This document shows positions 54,590-64,000 of a stretch of 64,000 nt of DNA, piece by piece (within the stretch, counting starts at the first letter, position 1; each line of letters opens with the position of its first letter). The notes below the pieces were generated by a model, which saw only the letters and a program-made list of their open reading frames with translations, was not told the origin of the DNA and did not search any database. Both the position numbers and the translations under genes were made by a program. The DNA comes from Alitta virens (Eukaryota; Annelida; Polychaeta; Phyllodocida; Nereididae): contig OW028579.1 in assembly GCA_932294295.1 (NCBI GenBank), positions 31,197,250-31,261,249 on the forward strand. Direction: 5' to 3'.

Positions 54590-56700
54590 AGCCCCGTTCC
54601 CACATAGCCGAGTTACTCGTAGTCAACTCGTAGTATTACGTAACACGCCTCTCGGGCCCAACTCTTACTAAACTCGGCGATTACTCCTCGCACTCGAGAG
54701 ATGCTCGGCGAGTAACTCCTGAGTCTCGTAGCGAACTCGTGAGATTTGGAGCCGAGTTTGCCGAGTCTCCCGAGTATGCCGTGCTGCACGGCACACTCGG
54801 CGAATTATCCAGGAGTCCAAAAACTCGGCCATGACTCGCCGAGTTACTCCTCGAACTCGCCGAGTTACTCCTCGAACTCGCCGAGTTACTCCTCGAACTC
54901 GGCGAGTTACTCGGCGCTATTTTCGCTCGTATTACACTCGGGGGGGATGTTCAGGAGTGCGAGGAGTAACTCGGCGAGTTGTAGGAGTAACTCACCGAGT
55001 TGTAGGAGTAACTCGCCGAGTAACTCGTCGAGTTCTACCTTTAGTACATGCATCATCAGCGTAGGGAGTCGTATATAATATAAAAGGCCGCTGCTCCTCT
55101 AATATCAGTCCGATTTTCGTCAAATAAAGATTGTTTTGTAGTATAATTCATAGTGATTCCATACGTATTTTCGGATTGAAAATAGACCAAATATTCAGCG
55201 AGATATTCGTCTGAGAAGGCAGCTAAGTTGGCGGAGGCAAACAGTGGTGCTCTCGCAGACGTCCGCGCCCGGACTGTATCAATGCAGGTAAGGTTGAGCG
55301 CTACTTTAAAAGGCTGCTGCTCCCCTAATATTAGTCCGATTTTCGTCAAATAAATATTGAATTATAGTCGAGTTCATACTTATTCCACACAGATTTTCAG
55401 ATTGAAAATAGACCAAATATTAAGCGAGATATTTGTCTGAAAAGGCAGGTAGTCTGGCGGCGGCAAGGTGCTCTGTTTATGGCCCTGACATGAATGGTGT
55501 GGTCAATATTTTTGACCATTTTATATACATTGTTTGGATGAGCTTTATTGCAATTCATTTCTACTCATTCTGCCAACTGCCATGACTGTTATGTCAATTG
55601 CTATTAGCATTTTGAATGATACAAAGAATGGGTGTAGAGCATACAGCAAATTCAATACATGTGTCAATTGCCTAATTGCCTAAATTGGGGTTCTTTGACC
55701 TGTCATTTCACGGTTTGTTCAAAGATGACACAGTAATTGCTATTAGCATTTTGAATGATACAAAGAATTGGTGTAGAGCATACAGCAAATTCAATACATG
55801 TGTCAATTGCCTAATTGCCTAAATTGGGGTTCTTTGACCTGTCATTTCATGGTTTGTTCAAAGATGACACAGTAATATGACATTGTCTTGATTGTCATTC
55901 ACAATTACAAAAATATGTAATTGCTTTCATTAATTAAAAGCAATATATTTAATTGTAATTACCAGGCAATGATTATATTTGTATAACTTTCTTATCTTTT
56001 TGTGTTAATTTGAATCTTATTGTGATATTATGATCAGTATAAATTTGTGTATATTTTGTAAAATTTAAATCTAATATTGATATTGTAATTAGTATTTGTG
56101 ATTTGATCTGTGATTTTATTTGCTATATTTAATTTACTTATACTGGTGCTCCCTGAAGCGTCCGCGCCCAGACTGTATTAATGCAGAAAGCTGAGCGCTT
56201 CTTTAAAAAGCTACTGCTCCCTTAATATTAGTCCGATTTTCGTCAAATAAAGATTGTTTTGTAGTATAATTCATAGTGACTTCATAGGTTTTTTCGGATC
56301 GAAAATAGACCAAATATTAAGCGAGATATTCATCTGAGAATGCAGGTAGGCTGGCGTCGGCCTATCATTCGATGGGTGACTCGTCGCTGTCGTAGACACC
56401 TTGCTTCACCCGGCGAGTTACTCCTGGTACTCGGCGAGTTACTCCTGGTACTCGGCGAGTTACTCCTGGTACTCGGCGAGTCACTCCTGGTACTCGGCGA
56501 GTCGCTCCTGGTACTCGGCGAGTCGCTCGCTGAACCCGCCGAGTAACTCGGCGAGTAATTCGGCGAGTAACTCGGCGAGTCACTCCTGGTCATTTTTTCC
56601 CCAAAAATTCGTCGCCAACTCCTCGAATTTTGGGTGTTACGTAATTTTTGTTATTACTACGAGTTGACTACGAGTAACTCGGCTATGTGGGAACGGGGCT
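54590..56700. mobile_element. Non-autonomous DNA transposon with long terminal inverted repeats, copy 2 (2.11 kb, inverted)
   Basis: The same ends (AGCCCCGTTCCCACATAGCC) and internal order as 3992-6232, but in reverse. Flanks are TAA on the left and TTA on the right, not an exact 3-bp duplication. Relative to copy 1 it lacks one internal module of about 130 bp and has a short AGTCGTATATAATATAAAAG insertion. The rest looks nearly identical, which suggests recent spread. The reading frames in it are repeat artefacts. Confidence 0.87.
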
Positions 56701-56703
56701 TTA

Positions 56704-56792
56704 GACTCTCATTGGCTGTGAGATTGTCTTAGCTCATGAGAGTCTTGGATTCACATGGCGTCATCTGGAGTTTAGTGTCCAAGTCTATGAAA
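56704..56792. mobile_element. MITE family D, partial copy beside the transposon
   Basis: CTCTCATTGGCTGTGAGATT, AGAGTCTTGGATTCACATGG and GGAGTTTAGTGTCCAAGTCT match the right half of family D. Confidence 0.65.
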
Positions 56793-56977
56793 TTGGCTGT
56801 AATGATACTTTAGTCATAATGGTGGCAATGGATTTCTCATTAAATTCAACATACATATAGAAGATGCTAAGGTTTGTAACATTGCCTGCTTTGAAATACA
56901 TTAAAATATTACAAATGTGGTATTGAAGGCATAATATGTCAATATTACTTCTGATTTATCAGGATGAATTCTCATAT

Positions 56978-57076
56978 ACTTGGAAACTAAACTCCAGAGG
57001 ACGTCATGTGAATCCAGGACTCCCATTGGTTAAGGCATTCCCTCAGCCAGCGGGAGCCTTGGACTCACATCCTCTG
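56978..57076. mobile_element. MITE family D, copy at 57.0 kb
   Basis: ACTTGGAAACTAAACTCCAG, CGTCATGTGAATCCAGGACT and CCTCAGCCAGCGGGAGCCTT fold back on each other. The right end is truncated by a MITE A fragment. Confidence 0.75.
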
Positions 57077-57087
57077 CAGCCCATTCC

Positions 57088-57172
57088 AACTCATATTGCG
57101 ATGTCGGCGACGTCAAAACAATGTAGAAACGACGCTGGCCCGATTTGGAATGCTATCCGGGAGTTAATTTCC
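57088..57172. mobile_element. MITE family A, right-end fragment
   Basis: AACGACGCTGGCCCGATTTG followed by GAATGCTATCCGGGA is the family A right terminus; the left end is missing. Confidence 0.65.
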
Positions 57173-57775
57173 CAAGTCTATAATATTGGCTGTAAAGTAA
57201 CCAAAAAGCCACATAAAAAACTATCTCGAGTCTCAGGGTTTTGTCTGAGATCTGATAAAAGCAGGATCGATATAAAGTGCTGGGGACAGATGTACAATGA
57301 AACCGAACGAAGAATGGAAAACCTGACATGAATACCTAACCAATTGCATTAAGATTGAATTGGAGTGCAATCGATGTGGAGAATACCGCATGTGGTCATC
57401 CGTTGGATACCACAAGACACAATAAGGGGATAATCTCTATCGGACTGTAAAGAAACTTTACGCAGGAACTGTATAGTTAGAACCTAAAAACATAATCAAT
57501 AGAGTCTTTTCACTGAACAGCCCTGAATTCAGCAAGTCATAAGTCTTTCCTCTCCTATTATTACTCATTTTGCTTTTCAGACATAGTAGGTAATAACTAA
57601 CTGACTCCATGAATATAACTTTCTAAGAAAAATAAGAAAAATCCACTCAATGATAAAGTGTCAAATATACATTAAAATGCACTAAAAATATTGCTGCTAG
57701 GATGCACTTTGCTTCAGCCAATCACAGTCAAGAGCGGGAACTTTTTCAGCCAATAGAATTGCAGTATTCTATTTT

Positions 57776-57789
57776 AGCCACCTGGTGGA
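57776..57789 (-). promoter_or_regulatory. CTCF-like motif
   Basis: On the minus strand CCACCAGGTGGCTA matches the CTCF core at 13 of 14 positions. Motif match only. Confidence 0.3.
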
Positions 57790-58828
57790 AATACAGAGAA
57801 CCTTCCGTGAAAATCCACTATTGTATCAACACAATTGGCACTTGGCACACAAATCCTAGGGGGGGGGGGGGTGAGGATACATTCCCCCCTACAAATTTAT
57901 ATTTTCTTAATATTATACATGTAATTTTTTACGATTTGTGTGGCTCTGAGAGGTTTCATTTCCCCCAGAATAATTGCAAATCTTTGCCACTGCACATGAG
58001 AAAAAATAGGGAGCTAGACAATAGAAGGGGATGTCTCTCAGGAACTGAATTGTTTTTAAGTTGAGGTCAAAACCCAAATGGGATGACCACATCATTCATT
58101 AAATAATGACGTCACAAATGGATGATGTCAATAAATAATGATTATCTGTATCGAGGTCAGTGACCTATGGTGGTGTTCCAATTCCAATAGGTTGAGCACT
58201 ATGTTCCCAAGTTTGCTGTGAAGTCAAAGACCTTAGTAAAGTAACAAAGCTGCACTTGACACGCAATACATTTAGCTAGGCCTATATTGAAAAAACTATG
58301 ACAGAAAGAAAGAATCGGCTACAATGTTTCACTTGGTGTGAAAAATTGTTTAATTTTGAAACAAAGATGGATACCGTGTACTCTAAAAGGCATTGACACC
58401 CCTTGTCGTAGCCCTTGACAGAGTTCAATTCGCCCGCCTGATAATTTTATTGCATCCCAGAGCAAATTTATTGGTCCGCTGAATACCCACAAAGCCGACT
58501 GAGGAAGACGCAGATTGAATTTGAAAGGCTACCTTTCAATCTGCTTTTTCTGCAGGCAGTCACACTTCAAATCTGATTTTGGCGACAGTCTAAACCGTTC
58601 ATTGTGTGAGGTTATTGGACTGTCAGTCCTTCGTAATATTATTAGGTTAACAAAAGCTCATTTCATTTGCAATTTGACAGGAATAGCTGAATTGGAACAC
58701 AAATATGGATTTTCTTTTACAGCTTTGCTGGAAAAGTGGTATCAAATAGCTGAGATGTGAATATTTTATTGGCCTAATCTAATGCTTCAGACAGACTACA
58801 GTTGTACTCAACTGGCCCAGCAGATCTG

Positions 58829-59762
58829 CCATAAGCAAAAAAAAAAAAAGAATTTTTGTTTCCCCCAACATTTAATTTTGTTTCCCCCAACTGTTTTTCT
58901 TGATATACATTTTTTTTTCATGTTATAACAAACTTTTTTCCCTCCTTTCTTGATATATCAAATATTCTTGGTTAATTCATTGAACTATTTTCCTTTACAT
59001 GTACGCCACCTTTTTATTTCGTTTCCATCAACTTCTTTTCGTTTCTGCAACGTTTTTTTCCCCGTTTCCACCAACTTTTTTTTTTGTGCAAACTATTTAA
59101 ACTCCGAATTTCAAGAGAGATACTGTCAACAGGTGTGCCAGGATGGACAATTGTTTCATCATCCACAGAGGCTTGGTTGATACGCCTCCCCAGTCCAAGA
59201 AGTTTTGTGTCCCTGTTCAATTGTCTTAGGCTGATGTTAATACCTCTCTGCAGCAACCTATGCCTGGTTTGCTCATCCATACCCAAACTGGCTCAAAAGA
59301 AACTTGTTCATTTAGCCAAAAAAGTTTGATATATCAAGAAAAATGTTTTGTTTTAACAAGAAAAAAGGTTTCATTTATCAAGATAAAGTTTGTTAAAAAC
59401 AAAGCAAACTGATTGATTTATCAAGAAACGAGTTGGAGAAAACGGGAAAATTGTTCAATGAGTTAACCGAAAATGTTTGATATATAACAAGCAAATTTTT
59501 TTTGTTATTATAACAAGAAAAAATGTGTTTGATCAAGAAAAAAGTTTGTTTTACCAAAATAAATAGTTCCGTGAATCAAGCAAGGAGAAAAAATAATTGT
59601 TTTTTCCCAAGAAAAAAGTTTGGTAAAACAAAGAATAAATTTTGTAGTAATGAGAAAAATAAATTGGAGGAAACAAAAGTTTGTTATATCAAGAAAAAAA
59701 GTTGGGGGGAAACAAATTAAATAGTGAGGCAAAACAAAATTTCATTTTTTTGCTTATGGCAG
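58829..59762. mobile_element. T-rich/A-rich inverted element bounded by CTGCCATAAGCAAAAAA ends
   Basis: The left end CTGCCATAAGCAAAAAAA is repeated inverted at the right (TTTTTTTGCTTATGGCAG). The left arm is a T/C-rich run of GTTTCCCCCAAC and TTCTTGATATATCAAA words. The right arm is the complementary A/G-rich run (TATATCAAGAAAAA, GTTGGGGGGAAAC). Between them lies about 230 bp of normal composition (59090-59310) with a minus-strand frame containing RHRLLQRGINISLRQLNRDT and KLLGLGRR. That resembles helix-turn-helix text of integrase-like transposon proteins, but is too short to assign. Confidence 0.65.
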
Positions 59763-60091
59763 GTCTTGGCTTCCATAGGAAATGCAGTACTATCACTTGA
59801 AGGCACCATTTGGCATTTATCAGAATTGTTATTTTCTGCTGAGGTTAAGACAAAAATGACAACAAATATACTATTTCCTGGATTTGATATAGAGAAAGTG
59901 ACAAGGTGAACATTAAACTTTGGAAAAAGTGCAGTATAGCGGACCCAGAGTTAAGACCATATTTAGCTAGCCTCCTTGTCAAGCATATGACGTAAATGCT
60001 TGAATTCAATTACTGCACTAAACCCTAAACTTTAAGTATTAGTACTGAGAGCATAGAGTATGACAAGAGAAACCATAGAAGCTGTCCATGC

Positions 60092-60228
60092 TACATGGCC
60101 AAATGTGCCACGTGCGTTTTCCATTCATGAGAAGGATAAACGCATGGTTTTTGTCTAATTATAATGAGGTGAAAACCATGCGTTATCCAAACGCATTGAA
60201 TACGCACGTGGCACATTTGGCCATGTAT
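60092..60228. mobile_element. MITE family B, well-preserved copy
   Basis: TACATGGCCAAATGTGCCAC and GTGGCACATTTGGCCATGTA are exact inverted ends. The inner arms CGTGCGTTTTCCATTCATGA and TGAATACGCACG are slightly rearranged. The centre is TTTTTGTCTAATTATAATGA. Confidence 0.92.
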
Positions 60229-60895
60229 AAACATACTTGGCCATCCCTATAAACATAGTTTTCCATTGTCATCCTTTAACAGAATAATTATATCTCATAT
60301 TGATTTAGCTCTGTAATCCAAATCTACACCAAATCACAATCTGCAATCCAGGGTCAGATGAGAAAATTCAAGGTCTTATAAATGGAGATGAATAGGCATA
60401 GAAGTTCACCATGACAATGACTTTTCTTATATCCTACAATTTCATTTCTTTATTTCCAAAGCCCTCAGAGGAGGGATTTCAAAATGAATTCACTTTTGAA
60501 AGCAAATATGATTGATGATTATTTGCAGGCAGGCTAAATCTATTTACCTAAAGATTATGCTGAAAATGAAGACTGATGCATTGACAGGCTCAAATATCTC
60601 AGCTTTAAAGACAGAAATTAATCTTATTGTTTGATGAATTGCTTCCAGCTTAGAATGTTATTTCATACTAAAGCATTCATGACGCTTTGATTAAATTACA
60701 GAACTAACCACTTGTGTTCAATCACATCGAAGTCAGCTGCATCACCTGGCTGATATTTCCAGTCAGTGTTGCAAACACAATGGTAATTTAAATTAGTCAA
60801 TACATAAATCCATCTGCCTGTTTTTACTGTTCTTCATTAAGAAAAGTGTTTGCAATTGAAAGAAGTCTTTCAGAACTTTTCACATCAGAACTCCT

Positions 60896-61022
60896 AGGAT
60901 TGGAAAGTCAACTCCAGAGAGCGTCATGAGATTCCCGGCCTCCCATTGGCTAAGGCAAATCCTCAGCCAATGGGAGTCCTGGATTAACATGACGTCACAG
61001 AGGTTTAAGTTGCAAGTCTGTG
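60896..61022. mobile_element. MITE family D, copy at 60.9 kb
   Basis: CTCCAGAGAGCGTCATGAGA, CCTCCCATTGGCTAAGGCAA, CCTCAGCCAATGGGAGTCCT and ATGACGTCACAGAGG form the usual palindrome around TAAGGCAAATCC. Confidence 0.85.
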
Positions 61023-61586
61023 AAATCTTCTGTGAAAAAAAAAACCAGAAGCAGTACAGGTAAATATTTCCTTTTATATGTTTTAATATTGAATTTGTGA
61101 GGTAAAAAATGTGTGACACAGGGGCCATCAAAACAGCCCACTAGTTTAATTGGTTTATGTCACATTCCTATGTACTGTGTTTAAATATTGGAATCAAATA
61201 AATACTACAACTAATACTACTACCACTACTGTTAACAGCCATTCTCAGCTTGTGGGAAGGCCATGGGTCCAATCTTTTCACTTATGGTTTTTCTCTTGTT
61301 TGGAAACTGCCATATTAGATATGGCTATATTATGGCTTCTGCTTTTTCCTATGCCAGATAGCATCACATCAATGTGTTAGATTTGTAACTGTGTATGCAT
61401 AATTCTGCAATGCAAACTTCTCTACAGGAAGAAGATGTCTGCTTATAATTATTCATTGAAACAATTGAATTCTTTTGTTACATTAAAGCGGAGCAAATCT
61501 GCATTGATTTGCATATCAATTAGAAGAGGAAATGCATACTAATGAGTAAATAAAGAAGTCACATGCTGAGAACTGGGAGTACTTAC

Positions 61587-62351
61587 TTCTTCAGGAGCGT
61601 TATGCAAATTATTAGGCTGAGCCTCCTTATTTGGTTCTTCTTCATTCTCACTAATCGCCTCTTCGACCGGTTGGGAAGGTGAGCGACGTGGAAGATGATG
61701 GGCACTATGCTGCGCGGAAGGAGATGAAGGGGCATCAAATGACTCGTAAGTAAAAGTCACCAAGGGCGTAGACGAACAACACGAGTTAGAGTTAGGACAC
61801 TGCGAAAGAGCACTATTATGACACGAGCAGTTAGAGTCATAACTATGACTGTACGACACAGCAGAGCCGTTTTTAGTACATGTGGTGTGATTTGGGTTAG
61901 TATGAGCATCGGTTAGTAAATTAGTTGAAGGAGGCACTCCCTCCGTGTCTGCCGGAGTTTCGCTTATGCTGATGGCCGGAGCCACAAACACTGAATCAGT
62001 GTCACTATCGGTCTTTGTCACATTCTTCAGGATGACTGGAGAGTCACAGCTGGACTTTCGGACTTGCATCTCATATTCCTGGCGGTCAGCGCAGCCAGCA
62101 CTGACCCTACGGACAGACATATTTTCACTACCATGGCTGGATAAACTAGAGGACTTTTTACGTCGCATCGGCTTGTACCACGATAAGTCATCCTGGCCAG
62201 CTGAGCCTCCTCTTTCTTGGAGATCCAAGTTGCTAGTGTCTGTACTTGGTGATAACACACTGGGCTCTCTACTGCTGCTGAAACCACTGTCTCGTATCCC
62301 ATTCAACATAGTCTTAGGATGGGCGGCAATCTGATGATCGGTATCCATCAT
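61587..62351 (-). CDS. SLC24A-like: Paralog R cytosolic loop exon (Ser/Thr/Asn-rich), with ATG near its 5' end
   Basis: This 765-nt open stretch ends at a strong donor (CCTGAAGAA|GTAAGT) in phase 0, matching the start of the Cys-rich exon. It begins MMDTDHQIAAHPKTMLNGIR, includes KPMRRKKSSSLSSHGS (basic and Ser-rich, kinase-target-like), a Cys/Asn/Ser stretch (SNCSCHNSALSQCPNSNSCC) and an acidic end. It has no membrane segment, as expected for the variable loop between the two NCKX membrane clusters. An in-frame TAA lies just before the ATG and no good acceptor is visible there. So either the acceptor is inside the frame (for example CATCAG|AT near 62337, or TTTCAG|C near 62300, whose phase would match paralog L), or this is a first exon. 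The 3' boundary is firm; the 5' boundary is not. Confidence 0.72.
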
Positions 62352-64000
62352 TTACGAGCATAAAAATCCACATCGCGGGGCAAGGATGAATGAAATATGA
62401 AACAATGTTAGTGATGCCATGAAGTTCCACGCCACTCAATGTTATAAACAAAAATACATTACAAGGCTATAACCTTGTAATCTATGCCTTTAATCTATGC
62501 ATTAAAACAAAGATTACTCATGATGTTGCTAATCAGTCATTAAGCATTAGGTAACATTCAAAACACCTGCTAATCATGCTATTAGATAAACACTATAAAC
62601 AAAGGGATAATATTCATACTATTTTGAAAAATATAATATATTTAATCTGTTTTTATCATTACTATAACTTAAGCTTCTGTAATCCCCTTTAAATTAAAAT
62701 TCAACGATATAAAGCTCTTCTACCACCTGGCTCCCAATAAACTTAAGCATTACACCATCTCAAGCTTCAGATAAGTAGATAAGAATATTGACACAGAGTA
62801 AAAACAATTCCATGGAAAAATGCTCGAAGCTAGCTTTTCTAAAACCTGTCAGGATTAACATTGACCTTGCATTCGAGTACCTAAAACTTTGTCATACTTG
62901 ACTGGATTATTTTAATTTTTCTGTGAAAGCTTGGGCTTATTGCTGTAAGCGCTATAATTTATCATGGAGAAGCCAGGTGATAAAGAAGCCACAAAAATCA
63001 ATTCTGTTGTGTTTTATTTATAGAACAAAATGTGACAAGTTACACACTATTGTACATCATGTGTATACCAAACAAAAATGCAATGATATCAGTAATACAA
63101 TTATCTACATTCTGTACATGCAAAAAAATATTGTAAGAATCACTATGCATTGTTAGTGCTGCATTGTAATTCCATATCCATGCAACATGCATTGAAATAT
63201 TTATAGAATAAGCATGCTTAAAGTTACATTAAGAAAAAAAACATCTACAGCAGTACAACATAATAGATCTTATACAAAATGTTTTACAAGCATAGATTGT
63301 GAACCTGTGAATGCTGATGAATGAATATGATGATGATCACGAAAGCTGAAACTTTTTTTATTGGTAGTAACATACTATTAGGTGAATTGAATCTACATGA
63401 AACACCAGTACAATTATAAGAATTGTTTTTACACTGTGTTAAGTTATATTGAAGTAAGTAGTATAAAAGATTACATGTCAATCAGAGAGAGTGATGTATC
63501 AAACCAGCCATTGACAAATCAGCTCAAGTAAGAGATGGGATACTGTGTTTATGTTCAATACAAGCACATTCATATCACCCCTTCCAAGCAATATACTATC
63601 AATGAAACTGGCACACGAGGTTTTGACTCCCAGTCTCCCAGTCTCCCAGTTGGTATTGATATCCTTCCAAACTAATACTACATGTCCATTTTATGTGTAA
63701 TACCACTTTCAGAAATATTAAGATCATACACTGAGCTTGCAAGTTTACTTGATCACCTTATCAAAGTATAAGTTATTCAATATGCCCGTTTTCGTGGTAT
63801 TCGCCACACCTAAAAATCTGACGTCTTCGTTAACATCATCGTTAACGTCATCAAACTAGTTACATGCAACATCACATAAAAATACTGAAAATTCATCCGC
63901 TAACTTTATGAGCATTTTGTCAACTTCCCACGACTTAGATGGTAATGAGGAGAATCCAACTTCTGAATATTGCGCCGAACGAATGACTCAAAACTACCCG
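62352..64000. other. Right flank, no recognised feature
   Basis: AT-rich sequence with several minus-strand T-tracts. A short CCCAGTCTCCCAGTCTCCCA triplication lies near 63630. I searched for NCKX alpha-1 text ([21 protein letters not shown]) in the listed frames and did not find it. It may be an intron or the 5' flank of paralog R. Confidence 0.6.

Noticed and set aside
58515..58760. 81-codon plus-strand frame MNLKGYLSICFFC...
   Set aside because: No recognised domain or repeat match and no supporting signals.
61945..62334. 129-codon plus-strand frame and the minus-strand frame at 62027-62302
   Set aside because: Shadows of the loop exon of paralog R, which alone has a phase-matched splice site.

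Overview
This window is intron-rich, AT-rich animal DNA. Introns run to several kb, exons are short and have consensus splice sites, and the rest is packed with SINEs, MITEs and microsatellites. The repeat content and the gene family suggest a marine invertebrate, possibly a deuterostome (echinoderm, hemichordate or cephalochordate). That is an inference; no feature fixes the species. I see no prokaryotic operon, CRISPR array, rRNA or stand-alone tRNA gene.

All convincing coding exons lie on the minus strand. They belong to two tandem paralogs of a K+-dependent Na+/Ca2+ exchanger (SLC24/NCKX). Paralog L occupies about 27.1 kb down to 0.1 kb. It has a probable non-coding 5' exon and nine coding exons giving 480 residues: N-terminal membrane segment, glycosylatable extracellular stretch, alpha-1 repeat, short acidic loop, Cys-rich stretch and alpha-2 repeat. 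Its last exon lies beyond the left edge. Paralog R occupies 62.35 kb down to 36.75 kb. It has a large Ser/Thr/Asn-rich loop exon, the Cys-rich exon, two alpha-2 exons and the terminal exon with its stop. Its N-terminal half, including alpha-1, is not visible and probably lies beyond the right edge. Splice phases agree across every junction joined here, and two alpha-2 exons have identical lengths (154 and 171 nt) in both genes. The cytosolic loop is the main difference.

From left to right: 0-27 kb is paralog L and its repeat-filled introns; 27-36.7 kb is the intergenic spacer, which holds a minisatellite, SINEs, nested inverted repeats and a cluster of CTCF-like motifs; 36.7-62.4 kb is paralog R; 62.4-64 kb has no recognisable exon.

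The mobile fraction includes a tRNA-derived SINE with intact target-site duplications, a second tRNA-like SINE family, and at least four palindromic MITE families (A-D). There is a pair of about 2.1-2.2 kb inverted-repeat elements, one in the same intron of each paralog but in opposite orientation. Also present are a decayed Tc1-like transposase, LINE 3' fragments and several long hairpin-forming repeats. I found no convincing new gene system. The most interesting signals are the structured repeats around the duplicated exchanger genes, the CTCF-like motifs between them, and the divergent loop of paralog R.
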